Source: Salinisphaera sp052044135
GTDB lineage: Bacteria > Pseudomonadota > Gammaproteobacteria > Nevskiales > Salinisphaeraceae
Length of the DNA stretch: 64,000 nucleotides
Assembly (NCBI RefSeq): GCF_052044135.1
Contig: NZ_JBQDYF010000001.1
Location: 548,143 to 612,142 of the forward strand
Reading direction: 5' to 3'
Positions 17,553-26,740 of the stretch are shown here, piece after piece. Position numbers and translations under genes: made by a program. The notes beneath the pieces were generated by a model. That model saw only the letters and a list, made by a program, of their open reading frames with translations, was not told where the DNA came from and did not search any database. Within the stretch, counting starts at the first letter, position 1. Each line of letters starts with the position of its first letter.

Positions 17553-18718
17553 GTGGCGGCGGGCGAATGCACGACGTCGTCGACGTGGATGGCGCGCGTG
17601 GCATGCATGACCAGCGCGAAGCTCACCTTGTCGTCGACCTTGAACACCATCAGATAGCCGGCTTTCACCTCGGGCAGCGTGACCTGGCCGCCGGCGACCG
17701 GGTCGGACACGGTGCGCCCGGATTTGTAGATGTCGAGGACATCGCCGCGTCGCAGCCCGATGTTGTGGCCGCGATCGAGCGTGACGACATCGTACTGGCC
17801 GATCTCGTCGACGCCGCCGTAGACCGAAATGATATGGGCGCTCAGTGCCTTGCCGGGCGCATGGGGATAGAAATCGTGCAGCAGGTTTTCATGGGTCAAC
17901 GGCAGCAGGCGATCGCCGCGCCGGGCTTCGCGGTAGGTCTTGTCGATCCGGGCCGTCGCGATCTTCGGGCCGAAGGACTGGATGGTCAGTCGGCCGACCG
18001 GCACGACCTTGCGGCCCAGAACCTTGTGGGTTTCCGCGTCGCGGTAGGGGCCGGCCGGATGGACCAGTTCATAGTGGTCGGGCCCGTTGCGATCGGCACC
18101 GCGAACATACACCGTGGCGCCGTTGCCGGCGACCACATGCTGATCGTCGAAGGACACCACGTAGGGCGCGTTCTCGAGCGTTTTCCCGTCGACCAGGCGC
18201 GGGCTTTGCAGAAAATCGCGGATCGCGGCATAGGGGATGACCGCAATCGCCTGCGGCAACGGTTCCTCGCGCACCTGCGGTTCCAGATGCACCGTTTTGC
18301 CGCGCGCCAGCCGCGGCTGGCCGTTCATGCCACGTGTGAGCACCAGGACTTCGCCGGGGTATATCCGATGCGGATTGGCGATGTCGGGATTGGCATCCCA
18401 TAGCTGTGGCCAGTACCAGGGATCATCGAGATACTTGCTGGCGATATCCCAGAGTGTATCGCCGCGCTTGACCACATAACGCAGCGGCGCGTTGTCGCGC
18501 ATGTGTCCGGCCAGATTCGCCGTGGTCAGGTTCTTCGGCACGGGGGCGGGCCTGGCAGGCAGGGGCGTGGTCCGGCCGGCATCGCGCGTCGCGCCGGCCG
18601 TGGCTCCGTTCGCCTGCGCGCCGCCCGCCTGTTGGCCGGGCCCGTGCGCGCAGCCCGACGCGAGCAGCGCCAGGCCGAGCCCGAGCAGCCGCCATCCCCC
18701 AATCCGCATCTGCCTCAA
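17549..18718 (-). CDS. LysM-domain lipoprotein
   Basis: 389-residue envelope protein. The N-terminus has a lipoprotein signal with lipobox LASGC, Cys23 being the acylation site. A LysM peptidoglycan-binding domain spans about residues 78-128 (VVKRGDTLWDIASKYLDD and PGEVLVL). The remaining 250 residues form a domain seen in LysM proteins that sit next to dprA in many proteobacteria; its function is unknown. It overlaps the dprA start by 4 nt and is divergent from def, 86 nt away. Confidence 0.92.
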   Translation of the reverse strand: MRQMRIGGWRLLGLGLALLASGCAHGPGQQAGGAQANGATAGATRDAGRTTPLPARPAPVPKNLTTANLAGHMRDNAPLRYVVKRGDTLWDIASKYLDDPWYWPQLWDANPDIANPHRIYPGEVLVLTRGMNGQPRLARGKTVHLEPQVREEPLPQAIAVIPYAAIRDFLQSPRLVDGKTLENAPYVVSFDDQHVVAGNGATVYVRGADRNGPDHYELVHPAGPYRDAETHKVLGRKVVPVGRLTIQSFGPKIATARIDKTYREARRGDRLLPLTHENLLHDFYPHAPGKALSAHIISVYGGVDEIGQYDVVTLDRGHNIGLRRGDVLDIYKSGRTVSDPVAGGQVTLPEVKAGYLMVFKVDDKVSFALVMHATRAIHVDDVVHSPAAT

Positions 18719-18804
18719 ACCGTTATACTCCCGCGTTTCGACCGCCGACCGCGGCCATACCGCCGCCGTCTGAACAATCGACGTCAGTCAACTGCCGACA
18801 GAAT

Positions 18805-19320
18805 ATGGCCATTCTCGAGATTTTGCATTTCCCCGATCCGCGCCTGCGCGCGGTGACCGACCCGATCACGGTTTTCGACGACACGCTGTCACGTTTCATC
18901 GACGACATGTTCGAGACCATGTACGACGCGCCGGGCGTGGGGCTGGCCGCGACCCAGGTCGGCGATACGCGGCGTGTGGCGGTCATGGATTGTTCCGAGG
19001 ACAAGAGCGAGCGCATCGTGATGTGCAATCCGCGCATTCTCTGGTCCGAGGGGGAGGAAGTGGTCGACGAAGGTTGTCTGTCGGTGCCGGAACACTTTGA
19101 TCGCGTCACCCGCGCCACGCGGCTGCGCTTTGCCGCCCAGGATCGCGACGGACGTGAATACGAAATGGACGCCGAAGGCCTGTTGGCGCAGTGCGTGCAG
19201 CACGAGCTTGCCCATCTCGACGGCGGGCTGTACATCGACAAGCTCTCCCGGCTCAAGCGCGAGCGCATCCGGCGCAAGCTGACCAAGGCGGCCAAGCGCG
19301 AAAGCGCCAAGGCGGACTGA
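18805..19320 (+). CDS. def: Peptide deformylase
   Basis: Removes the formyl group from N-terminal methionine of new proteins. 171 residues with the three deformylase motifs: GVGLAATQVG (residues 44-53), EGCLSVPE with metal-binding Cys91, and QHELAHLDG with His133 and His137. The usual Asp before the second His is Ala here, which leaves the metal ligands intact. Three nt before fmt, so the pair that adds and removes formyl groups is co-transcribed. A TATACT hexamer lies about 75 nt upstream. Confidence 0.97.
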   Translation: MAILEILHFPDPRLRAVTDPITVFDDTLSRFIDDMFETMYDAPGVGLAATQVGDTRRVAVMDCSEDKSERIVMCNPRILWSEGEEVVDEGCLSVPEHFDRVTRATRLRFAAQDRDGREYEMDAEGLLAQCVQHELAHLDGGLYIDKLSRLKRERIRRKLTKAAKRESAKAD

Positions 19321-19323
19321 CCC

Positions 19324-20250
19324 ATGCGCATCGTCTTCGCCGGGACCCCCGAATTCGCGCTGCCCACGCTGGAGGCGATCGCGGCCAGCGGCCACCAACT
19401 GGTGGGCGTGTTCACCCAGCCGGATCGCCCGGCCGGTCGCGGGCGCCGGCTCAAGCCGTCGCCGGTCAAGGCGCGCGCGCTCGAGCTCGGGCTGCCGGTA
19501 TTGCAGCCGGAAAAACTGAAGAACAACACCGAGGCGCTCGATCGACTCGCCGAACTCGCGCCGGACGTGATGGTGGTCGTGGCCTACGGCCTGATCCTGC
19601 CGAAGGCCGTGCTCGACCTGCCGACCTGGGGTTGCCTGAACGTGCATGCCTCGTTGCTGCCGCGTTGGCGGGGCGCGGCCCCCATTGCACGCGCCATCGA
19701 GGCCGGCGATGCCGAAACCGGCGTGACCATCATGCAGATGGACGTGGGGCTGGATACGGGCGACATGCTGGCCGTGCGCCGCACGCCGATCGATGAGACC
19801 ACCACGGCCGGCGATTTGCACGACGTGCTGGCCGACCAGGGCGGCGCGGCCCTGGTCGAGGTGCTCGATGCGCTGCCCGATGGCCTGACGCCCGCCGCCC
19901 AGGACGACGGGCGCGCGACCTACGCCGCCATGCTCGACAAGGCCGAGGCCGCGGTCGACTGGTCGCAGCCGGCGGTGCGCATCGCCCGGCTCGTGCGCGC
20001 ATTCTCGCCCTGGCCGGTGGCGCATGCCGAGCTCGATGGCGATCGGGTGCGATTCTGGCAGGCGGTCAGCCGGGATGAGACGGCGCCGGCCGCGCCGGGC
20101 GCGGTGATCGCCGCCGGGCGCGACGGCATCGATATCGCCACGGCCGACGGCGTGTTGCGCGTCACCGAGCTGCAGCTGCCCGGCAAGCGCCGTATGAGCG
20201 CGGCGGATGCCGCCAACGGCCGCGCCTGGATTGGCGTCCGTTTTGGTTGA
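19324..20250 (+). CDS. fmt: Methionyl-tRNA formyltransferase
   Basis: Formylates initiator Met-tRNA using 10-formyltetrahydrofolate. 308 residues, normal size. N-terminus MRIVFAGTPEFALPTLEAI; catalytic segment LNVHASLLPRWRGAAPI and LDTGDML; C-terminal tRNA-binding OB domain. Located directly after def and overlapping the start region of rsmB, as in most relatives. Confidence 0.98.
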   Translation: MRIVFAGTPEFALPTLEAIAASGHQLVGVFTQPDRPAGRGRRLKPSPVKARALELGLPVLQPEKLKNNTEALDRLAELAPDVMVVVAYGLILPKAVLDLPTWGCLNVHASLLPRWRGAAPIARAIEAGDAETGVTIMQMDVGLDTGDMLAVRRTPIDETTTAGDLHDVLADQGGAALVEVLDALPDGLTPAAQDDGRATYAAMLDKAEAAVDWSQPAVRIARLVRAFSPWPVAHAELDGDRVRFWQAVSRDETAPAAPGAVIAAGRDGIDIATADGVLRVTELQLPGKRRMSAADAANGRAWIGVRFG

Positions 20251-21538
20251 TTCCGCGGGCACGGCAGCGCGCGTTCACGCCGCGCGTGCGGTCGCGGCGG
20301 TGATCGACCGGGGCCGCAGCCTGGATGCCGCCATTGCCGCCTGGCCACCCACGCTGGCCGGGGCCGATCGCTCGCTGGCGCGGCTGCTGGCTTACGGCAC
20401 GCTGCGCGATCATCGTCGGCTGGGCGCGCTGTTGGCGCCCCGGTTGAGAAAGAAACCCCAGCCGCTGCTCGATGCGCTGCTGCGAGTCGGGCTCTACCAG
20501 CTCGAGGCCACGCGGGTGCCGCCGCATGCGGCGGTGCATGCCACCGTAGCCGCGACGCAAAAACTCAAGCTGGCCAAGGCGCGAGGGCTGGTCAACGCGG
20601 TGCTGCGCGGGCACCAGCGCGAACCGGCGTCGCTGGACGATGCCAGCGTTGCGGTGCGTGAAAGCTATCCCGACTGGCTGGCCGGCATGATCGCCGACGA
20701 CTGGGGCACCGAGGCCCCGGCGGTCCTGGCCGCCGGCAATGCGCGCGCGCCAATGCATGTACGCGTCAACGCGCGTCGCGCCACGCGGGACGGCCTGCGC
20801 GCGCGCTGGGCCGAGGCCGGTATCGCGGCCACCTCGATCGCGGATTGCGCCGAGGGCCTGACGCTGGACGAGCCGGTCGCGGCCGAGCGTCTGCCGGGGT
20901 TTGCCGCGGGCGAGGTGTCGATTCAGGACGGCGCGGCGCAGCTGGCCGCCGATCTGGTGGCGCCGGAACCGGGCCAGCGCGTGCTCGACGCCTGTGCGGC
21001 GCCTGGCAACAAGAGCGCTCACTTGCTGGAGCGGGCCGATGTCGCGCTGACCGCACTGGATATCGACGCCGAGCGCGCGCGGACGCTCGAAGCGACGCTG
21101 GCCCGGCTGGGCCTGGCGGCGGCGGTCCGCGTGGGCGATGCCGCGGAACCGGCGGCCTGGTGGGACGGTCAGCCATTCGATCGCATCCTGCTGGATGCGC
21201 CCTGCAGCGGTACCGGCGTGATCCGACGGCATCCCGATATCAAATGGCTGCGGCGGGCGTCGGATATCGCCGCCGCCGCGACACGCCAGCGCGCGCTGCT
21301 CGCCGCGCTCTGGCCGCTGCTCGCGCCCGGCGGCCGGCTGGTCTATGCCACCTGCTCGATTCTGCGCGCCGAGGGCGTCGGCGTCGTAGCCGATTTTCTG
21401 TCCGCCACGCCGGAGGCCTGCGAAAAACCGATCGAGGCCGGCTGGGGCCGACCCGAGACGATCGGCCGCCGCATCGCGCCCGGCGATCATGATTTCGACG
21501 GCTTCTACTACGCGCTGCTTGAGCGAGCGCCCGTGTAG
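20207..21538 (+). CDS. rsmB: 16S rRNA (cytosine967-C5)-methyltransferase RsmB
   Basis: SAM-dependent m5C methyltransferase of 16S rRNA. About 443 residues: N-terminal NusB-like RNA-binding domain (from residue 20), then the methyltransferase fold with DACAAPGNKSAHLLE, the LLDAPCSGTGVIRRHPD motif and YATCSIL carrying the two cysteines of the mechanism. The ATG chosen lies 44 nt inside fmt; a TTG a few codons further (still overlapping fmt) is also possible. Third gene of def-fmt-rsmB. In many relatives trkA follows; here a DJ-1/PfpI gene follows instead. Confidence 0.95.
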   Translation: MPPTAAPGLASVLVDSAGTAARVHAARAVAAVIDRGRSLDAAIAAWPPTLAGADRSLARLLAYGTLRDHRRLGALLAPRLRKKPQPLLDALLRVGLYQLEATRVPPHAAVHATVAATQKLKLAKARGLVNAVLRGHQREPASLDDASVAVRESYPDWLAGMIADDWGTEAPAVLAAGNARAPMHVRVNARRATRDGLRARWAEAGIAATSIADCAEGLTLDEPVAAERLPGFAAGEVSIQDGAAQLAADLVAPEPGQRVLDACAAPGNKSAHLLERADVALTALDIDAERARTLEATLARLGLAAAVRVGDAAEPAAWWDGQPFDRILLDAPCSGTGVIRRHPDIKWLRRASDIAAAATRQRALLAALWPLLAPGGRLVYATCSILRAEGVGVVADFLSATPEACEKPIEAGWGRPETIGRRIAPGDHDFDGFYYALLERAPV

Positions 21539-21741
21539 TAGCCGGTCGTGTAGTGGAGTCGAGCCATACGGCTTGATGTTGCGACGCGCCGCCGCCGTTG
21601 TCCTGGCCGCGCCGTCGTGGCGCGAGGCCCGTGCCTCCGGGTGCTGCCTGGATAGCCCGGGTAACGCTACGGATTGGAATTGGTTCGGGTGGGCGCCAGT
21701 GCGTTGGCAACCCAGCATCGCATGCCAAAAGGAGTCACACC

Positions 21742-22308
21742 ATGGCAGGTCAACTCGAAGGCAAGAAGATCGCGTTTCTGGTTGCCGACGGTTTCGAGCA
21801 AATCGAACTGACCCGCCCGCGACAGGACATCACCGAAGCCGGTGCGCAAGTGCAGCTCGTTTCGCTGCAATCCGGCGAAGTACAGGGCATGAGCGGCGAC
21901 ATCGACAGGGCCGACAGGTTCACGGTGGACGAGACCGTCGATGAAGTCTCGGCGTCCGACTACAACGGGCTGGTATTGCCCGGCGGCACACTCAATCCGG
22001 ACGGTCTGCGGGTCAACGACACGGCCGTTTCCTTCGTGCGTGACGTCTTCAAGCAGCACAAGCCGGTCGCCGCGATCTGCCACGCACCGATCACCCTGAT
22101 CGAGGCGGGCGTGGTCGACGGACGCACGCTGACGTCATTCCCCTCGATCAAGACCGATTTGAACAACGCCAGCGCGAACTGGGTCGATCAGGCGGTTGTC
22201 TGCGATGAGGGCCTGGTCACCAGCCGCACGCCGGACGATCTGGATGCCTTCTGTGCCAGGGCGATCGAGGCGTTTGCCGAAGGCAGGCACGCGGAACAGA
22301 CCGCATAG
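21742..22308 (+). CDS. DJ-1/PfpI family protein (YhbO/PfpI-type glutamine amidotransferase-like)
   Basis: 188 residues. Start chosen at ATG with AAGGAG ribosome site 7 nt upstream. Typical residues are Glu19 in GFEQIELT and the nucleophile Cys113 in AAICHAP, together with VLPGGTLNPDGLR. Members of this family act as stress proteins with reported deglycase or glyoxalase activity, or as peptidases; the exact activity cannot be read from sequence. It is 203 nt after rsmB, so probably has its own promoter, and a strong bidirectional terminator follows. Confidence 0.9.
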   Translation: MAGQLEGKKIAFLVADGFEQIELTRPRQDITEAGAQVQLVSLQSGEVQGMSGDIDRADRFTVDETVDEVSASDYNGLVLPGGTLNPDGLRVNDTAVSFVRDVFKQHKPVAAICHAPITLIEAGVVDGRTLTSFPSIKTDLNNASANWVDQAVVCDEGLVTSRTPDDLDAFCARAIEAFAEGRHAEQTA

Positions 22309-22331
22309 CCGCTGCGCCGGTTCGTCGATTG

Positions 22332-22359
22332 AAAAGCCCGGGTTCGGCCCGGGCTTTTT
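22332..22359. terminator. Bidirectional intrinsic terminator between the PfpI gene and hisF
   Basis: Perfect stem AAAGCCCGGG / CCCGGGCTTT with a 5-nt loop (TTCGG), an A-run on the left and T-run on the right. Serves both convergent genes. Confidence 0.92.
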
Positions 22360-22388
22360 CATGTTCAGCAGATCGAGCATGGCGGGGT

Positions 22389-23174
22389 TCAGCGAAAAGC
22401 CGCGTCGCGTACCAGAACGCCGTGTTCGGCCAGATAATTCTTGGCCTGCTGGATGGTGTAGGTACCGAAATGGAAGATCGAGGCCGCCAGCACCGCATCG
22501 GCATGGCCTTCGGCCAGGCCGTGGTACAGATCCTCGAGGCTGCCGACGCCACCGGAAGCGATGACCGGTACGGGCACCGCATCGGACACCGCCCGTGTAA
22601 GCCGGATATCGAAGCCGGACTTGGTACCGTCGCGATCCATGCTGGTCAGCAGCACTTCGCCCGCGCCGAGCGACACCAGTTTCTGGGCCCAGCCGATGGC
22701 CTCGATGCCGGTCGATTTGCGCCCGCCATGGGTGAAGATCTCGTAACGCGGCTCTTCGTCCTTTTTCGCCGCGTTCTTCACGTCGAGCGCGACCACGATG
22801 CACTGGCTGCCATAGCGGTAGGCGGCCTCGGCCACGAATTCGGGATTGCCGATGGCGGCGGTGTTGATCGAGACCTTGTCGGCACCCGCCGACAACAGGC
22901 GGCGGACGTCCGACAGGGTGCGTACGCCGCCGCCGACAGTCAGCGGGATGAACACCTCGCCGGCGACCTGCTCGACCACGTCCATGAGCGTTCCGCGGTC
23001 TTCAGTGGACGCGGTGATGTCGAGAAACACCAGTTCGTCGGCGCCCTGCTGGTCGTAGCGACGGGCGATCTCGACCGGGTCCCCGGCATCGGCGATATCC
23101 AGGAACTTCACGCCCTTGACGACGCGGCCCTTGTCGATGTCCAGGCACGGGATGATGCGTTTGGCGAGAGACAA
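22389..23174 (-). CDS. hisF: Imidazole glycerol phosphate synthase, cyclase subunit HisF
   Basis: With HisH converts PRFAR to imidazole glycerol phosphate and AICAR. 261-residue TIM barrel starting MSLAKRIIPCLDIDKGRVVKG. Phosphate-binding segments TVGGGVRT and VIASGGVGSLEDL are present, as is TSMDRDGTKSGFD. Last gene of hisB-hisH-hisA-hisF, starting 2 nt after hisA stops, and followed by a terminator. Confidence 0.98.
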   Translation of the reverse strand: MSLAKRIIPCLDIDKGRVVKGVKFLDIADAGDPVEIARRYDQQGADELVFLDITASTEDRGTLMDVVEQVAGEVFIPLTVGGGVRTLSDVRRLLSAGADKVSINTAAIGNPEFVAEAAYRYGSQCIVVALDVKNAAKKDEEPRYEIFTHGGRKSTGIEAIGWAQKLVSLGAGEVLLTSMDRDGTKSGFDIRLTRAVSDAVPVPVIASGGVGSLEDLYHGLAEGHADAVLAASIFHFGTYTIQQAKNYLAEHGVLVRDAAFR

Positions 23175-23176
23175 GC

Positions 23177-23917
23177 TCAGCCTCCCTTGTACTCGTTGAC
23201 GCGCTTGCGCGCGGCGGCGAGGTCGAGCGTGCCTTCGTAGATGGCACGGCCGATCACCGCGCCGGCGACACCGTCGGATGCAACGGCGAGCAGCGCATCG
23301 ATATCGGCCATGTCGGTCACGCCGCCGGAAGCGATGACGGGAATGGTGAGTTCGGCGGCCAATGCGCGCGTGGCTTCGATATTCAGGCCCTGCATCATGC
23401 CGTCGCGGCTGATGTCGGTGTGGATGATGGCGACTACGCCGTCTTCCTCGAACTGCTGGGCGAGGTCGGCCACGGTGTGGTTGGATAGCTTGGACCAGCC
23501 GTCGGTGGCGACCATGCCGTCACGGGCGTCCAGGCCGACGATGATATGGCCGGGAAACTCGACGCCGACATCGGCCACGAAATGCGGCTCGGAGACGGCC
23601 CGAGTGCCCAGAATCACGAATTCGACGCCGCGTTCGAGATAGGTCTCGATCGCGGCCTCGTCGCGAATGCCGCCGCCGACCTGGACTGGAATCCGGCCCG
23701 CGGCATCGACGATGTCGCCGATGATCCGGTCGTTGACGGGGTAGCCGGCCTTGGCGCCGTCCAGGTCGACCACGTGAATGCGGTCGGCGCCTTCGTCGAT
23801 CCAGCGCTGGGCCACGGCCACGGGATCGTCGTCGAAGACCGTGACGTCGTGCATGTCGCCCTGACGCAGGCGTACGCACTGGCCGTCCTTGATGTCGATG
23901 GCAGGAATGAGTAGCAC
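23177..23917 (-). CDS. hisA: ProFAR isomerase HisA
   Basis: Isomerises ProFAR to PRFAR in histidine synthesis. 246-residue TIM barrel. Start is a GTG with GGAG about 7 nt upstream, reading LLIPAIDIKDGQCVRLRQGD; the longer frame upstream is the hisH shadow. Catalytic Asp in AIDIKDG and in HTDISRDGM, with VQVGGGIRDE and VIASGGVTDM as phosphate sites. 67 nt after hisH and 2 nt before hisF. Confidence 0.98.
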   Translation of the reverse strand: MLLIPAIDIKDGQCVRLRQGDMHDVTVFDDDPVAVAQRWIDEGADRIHVVDLDGAKAGYPVNDRIIGDIVDAAGRIPVQVGGGIRDEAAIETYLERGVEFVILGTRAVSEPHFVADVGVEFPGHIIVGLDARDGMVATDGWSKLSNHTVADLAQQFEEDGVVAIIHTDISRDGMMQGLNIEATRALAAELTIPVIASGGVTDMADIDALLAVASDGVAGAVIGRAIYEGTLDLAAARKRVNEYKGG

Positions 23918-23984
23918 GCCGTTTCTCCTCGCTTTGCTGACGGCAGATGAACCGGGCCGGACGCCCGATGAAGCGGCGAGGCCG

Positions 23985-24629
23985 TCAGGCCGCGCCGTTC
24001 CACTCCAGAAAATTGGCGAGCAGCTGCAGCCCGGCGGACTGGCTCTTCTCGGGATGGAACTGGACCGCGAACACGTTCTCGCGCAGCACCACCGAGGTGA
24101 ATCGCACCCCGTAGTCGGTCGTGCCGGCGATATGCCTGGGATTGTCCGGCACGACATAGTAACTGTGCACGAAATAGAACCAGGAGTCCGCCGCGATGTC
24201 CTTCCACAGCGGGTGCGGGCGCTCCTGATGCACCTGGTTCCAGCCCATGTGCGGGATCTTGCGCCGCGAGCCGTCGGCCAGGACCTCGGCCTCGGCAAAT
24301 TTCACCGTGTCGCCCGGAAAGGCGCCCAGGCAGTCCACGCCGCCGGATTCCTCGGAATGCGCCATCAGCGCCTCGATGCCCAGACACACGCCCATGAGCG
24401 GGGTCTTGCCGAGGACGCCGCGCAGCATGTCGTCGAGCTCCAGACGCTGGAGTTCGTCCATGCAATGGCCGATCGCGCCCACGCCGGGCAGGACCAGCCG
24501 ATCCATGCGGGCGAGCGCGTCCGGATCGAAGCTGACCTCGATCTGCTCGTCCGAAGCGACGTAGCGCAGAGCCTTGGCAATCGAGTGCAGATTGCCCATG
24601 CCGTAGTCGATGATGCCGACGGTTGCCAT
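23985..24629 (-). CDS. hisH: Imidazole glycerol phosphate synthase, glutaminase subunit HisH
   Basis: Supplies ammonia from glutamine to HisF. 214 residues starting MATVGIIDYGMGNLHS. Catalytic triad: Cys82 in MGVCLGIE plus His and Glu in QFHPEKS. The usual GICLGMQ motif is GVCLGIE here, a small variation that keeps the nucleophile. 19 nt after hisB. Confidence 0.97.
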   Translation of the reverse strand: MATVGIIDYGMGNLHSIAKALRYVASDEQIEVSFDPDALARMDRLVLPGVGAIGHCMDELQRLELDDMLRGVLGKTPLMGVCLGIEALMAHSEESGGVDCLGAFPGDTVKFAEAEVLADGSRRKIPHMGWNQVHQERPHPLWKDIAADSWFYFVHSYYVVPDNPRHIAGTTDYGVRFTSVVLRENVFAVQFHPEKSQSAGLQLLANFLEWNGAA

Positions 24630-24648
24630 AAAGCGACGAGTTGGGTTT

Positions 24649-25242
24649 CTACAAACTGCCCTTGGTAGAGGGCAGGGCGTCGAGGGCGCGTTGGTCGCGG
24701 GCCACGGCGGCGCGCAGCGCCCGGCCGAAGGCCTTGAACAGCGTCTCCGCAATATGGTGCGCGTTGTCGCCGGCGAGTGTATCCATGTGCAGCGTCAAGG
24801 CCGCACCGCTGGCCACCCCGTTGAAGAATTCACGCACCAGTTCGGTATCGAAGGTGCCGATTTTTTCGGCGGTGAACGGGACCCGAAAATGCAGGCCCGG
24901 GCGCCCGGAAAAATCCAGCACTACGCGCGACAGCGCTTCGTCGAGCGGCACATAGGCATGGCCGTAGCGCATGATGCCTTTCTTGTCGCCGACCGCCTGC
25001 TTGAGCGCGTTACCCAGACAGATGCCGACATCCTCGACCGTGTGATGATCGTCGATGTGGAGATCGCCGGCCGCGCGCACATCCAGATCGACCAGCCCGT
25101 GCCGGGCCAGCTGATGCAGCATGTGCTCGAAGAAGCCGACACCGATTTCGGCCCGGAATTCGCCGGTGCCGTCCAGATCCACGCTGAGCTGGATATCGGT
25201 TTCGGCGGTGCAGCGTTCGATCGTGGCGCGACGCGCTGTCAT
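24649..25242 (-). CDS. hisB: Imidazoleglycerol-phosphate dehydratase HisB (monofunctional)
   Basis: Dehydrates imidazole glycerol phosphate. 197 residues, so this is the single-domain form without the histidinol-phosphatase half found in E. coli. Two metal-binding HH motifs are visible: DDHHTVEDVG and DNAHHIAETLFKA. First gene of the hisBHAF run. hisG, hisD and hisC are not in the window; hisI and hisE lie 5 kb away. Confidence 0.98.
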   Translation of the reverse strand: MTARRATIERCTAETDIQLSVDLDGTGEFRAEIGVGFFEHMLHQLARHGLVDLDVRAAGDLHIDDHHTVEDVGICLGNALKQAVGDKKGIMRYGHAYVPLDEALSRVVLDFSGRPGLHFRVPFTAEKIGTFDTELVREFFNGVASGAALTLHMDTLAGDNAHHIAETLFKAFGRALRAAVARDQRALDALPSTKGSL

Positions 25243-25342
25243 GGTCTCGCGATATACTCGGAATGCCCCTCTGGACGATCGATCATACGCGGTTGATAAC
25301 GCCGATGCGAGAGGCGTTCGCCACAATAATCGATCACGCCGA

Positions 25343-25780
25343 TCAGGCCGTCAGCCAGAAGGTCACGGGGCCGTCGTTGACCAGCTCGACCTGCATGTCG
25401 GCACCGAATCGGCCGGTGGCGATCGGCGCGTGGCGCGCGACCAGCACCGAGGTGAAGTGATCGAACAGCGGTTCGGCGCGCTCGGGCGGGCAGGCGGTGG
25501 AAAAACCGGGCCGATTGCCACGGCGGGTATCCGCGGCCAGGGTGAATTGCGGCACGGCCAACACCGCCTTGTTCGCGCTGATCGCGCCGCGATTCATGCG
25601 CCCCTGGTCGTCGACGAAGATACGGTAGGCCAGCACCCGTTCGGCGAGGCGTTGCGCGCGTGCCTCGGTGTCGTCCGGCTCGGCCGCCACCAGCGCCAGC
25701 ACGCCGGCGTCGATGGCCGCGATGCGCTCGCCGGCCACTGTCACCGAAGCCCGGGTGACACGCTGGATCAGCGCGATCAT
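25343..25780 (-). CDS. dtd: D-aminoacyl-tRNA deacylase Dtd
   Basis: Hydrolyses D-amino acids wrongly attached to tRNA. 145 residues, starting MIALIQRVTRASVTV, with the Gly-cisPro motif in NDGPVTFWL at the C-terminus. The usual SQFTL motif reads PQFTL (AVPQFTLAADT). Its ATG overlaps the homoserine kinase stop (ATGA), so the two are coupled. 100 nt separate it from hisB, which reads the same way. Confidence 0.96.
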   Translation of the reverse strand: MIALIQRVTRASVTVAGERIAAIDAGVLALVAAEPDDTEARAQRLAERVLAYRIFVDDQGRMNRGAISANKAVLAVPQFTLAADTRRGNRPGFSTACPPERAEPLFDHFTSVLVARHAPIATGRFGADMQVELVNDGPVTFWLTA

Positions 25781-26730
25781 TGCGGTATCAGGGCGGGTGC
25801 CGCGGCGCGGTGGGCGAGCAGTAGACGCTTGAATGGCGCCGGGTCCTTGATGTGCACGACTTCGCCGCTCATCGGAAAATACGCGTCGATCAGGCGCGAG
25901 GCCCAGAAACGCAGGGCGGCGGCACGCAGCATGGCCGGCCAGGCGGCGTGTTCGGCCTCGTCCGGCGTGCGCCGGCGGCCATACGCACGCATGAATGCCT
26001 GCCATTGCGCCGGGTCGTAGCGTTCGTCGTCGTCGAAGGCCCAGTCGTTGCAGATGATGGCGAGATCGAACAGCAGGTAGTCGTGGCAGGCATAGTAGAA
26101 ATCGATCAGCCCCGACACGCGGGACTGGTCGAACAGGACGTTGTCGCGGAACAGGTCGGCATGCACGACCGCCGCCGGCAGGTCGACGTAGAGCGTGCGG
26201 GCGGCGCGCTGCTGGAAGGCGATCTCGTCGGCCAGTAGCGCATGCTCCTCGGCCGCCATGACGCCGTTGAGCCGCTCGGCGGCAGCGGCGATCCACTCGA
26301 GGTTGCGTGCGTTGCCCTGCACCGGGGTAAAGCTGGCCACCGCGCGATGCATTTCGGCGACCACGCCGCCCAGCGAACGGCAATGTCCGGCGCCGGGCGA
26401 TTCCACGCTGGCGCCTTGCAAACGGTAGACCAGGGCGGCCGGCCGACCGCGCACCCGGCTCAGGAAGCCGCCGTCGTTGCGGGCGACCGGATGCGCGCAG
26501 GGCACGCCGTGGCCGGCCAGATGATCCATGAGCTGCATGAAGAACGGCAGCTCGGATTCGTCGACCTGCTCGAACAGCGTCAATACCCAGCGCCCGAGGC
26601 TGGTGTCGACGAAGTAGTTGGTGTTGGTGATGCCGGCAGAAATGCCGCTGAAGTCCTCGAGCTCGCCGACGGCATAGTCGGCGAGCAGCGCGCGCAGATC
26701 GTCGGCCTCGACGCGGGTGTAAACAGACAT
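25777..26730 (-). CDS. thrB: Homoserine kinase (APH-fold type)
   Basis: Phosphorylates homoserine for threonine synthesis. 317 residues of the aminoglycoside-phosphotransferase fold type, not the GHMP type of E. coli. Starts MSVYTRVEADDLRALL. Kinase motifs are VVHADLFRDNVLFD (catalytic loop) and GLIDFYYACHDYLLFD (metal-binding Asp), typical for ThrB of Pseudomonas-like bacteria. Other threonine genes are not nearby. It follows a TPR gene by 10 nt and overlaps dtd. Confidence 0.92.
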   Translation of the reverse strand: MSVYTRVEADDLRALLADYAVGELEDFSGISAGITNTNYFVDTSLGRWVLTLFEQVDESELPFFMQLMDHLAGHGVPCAHPVARNDGGFLSRVRGRPAALVYRLQGASVESPGAGHCRSLGGVVAEMHRAVASFTPVQGNARNLEWIAAAAERLNGVMAAEEHALLADEIAFQQRAARTLYVDLPAAVVHADLFRDNVLFDQSRVSGLIDFYYACHDYLLFDLAIICNDWAFDDDERYDPAQWQAFMRAYGRRRTPDEAEHAAWPAMLRAAALRFWASRLIDAYFPMSGEVVHIKDPAPFKRLLLAHRAAAPALIPQ

Positions 26731-26740
26731 GCGCCGGCGC

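Noticed and set aside
20162..21718. A 518-codon minus-strand open frame opposite rsmB
   Set aside because: Shadow of rsmB with no similarity to a known family.
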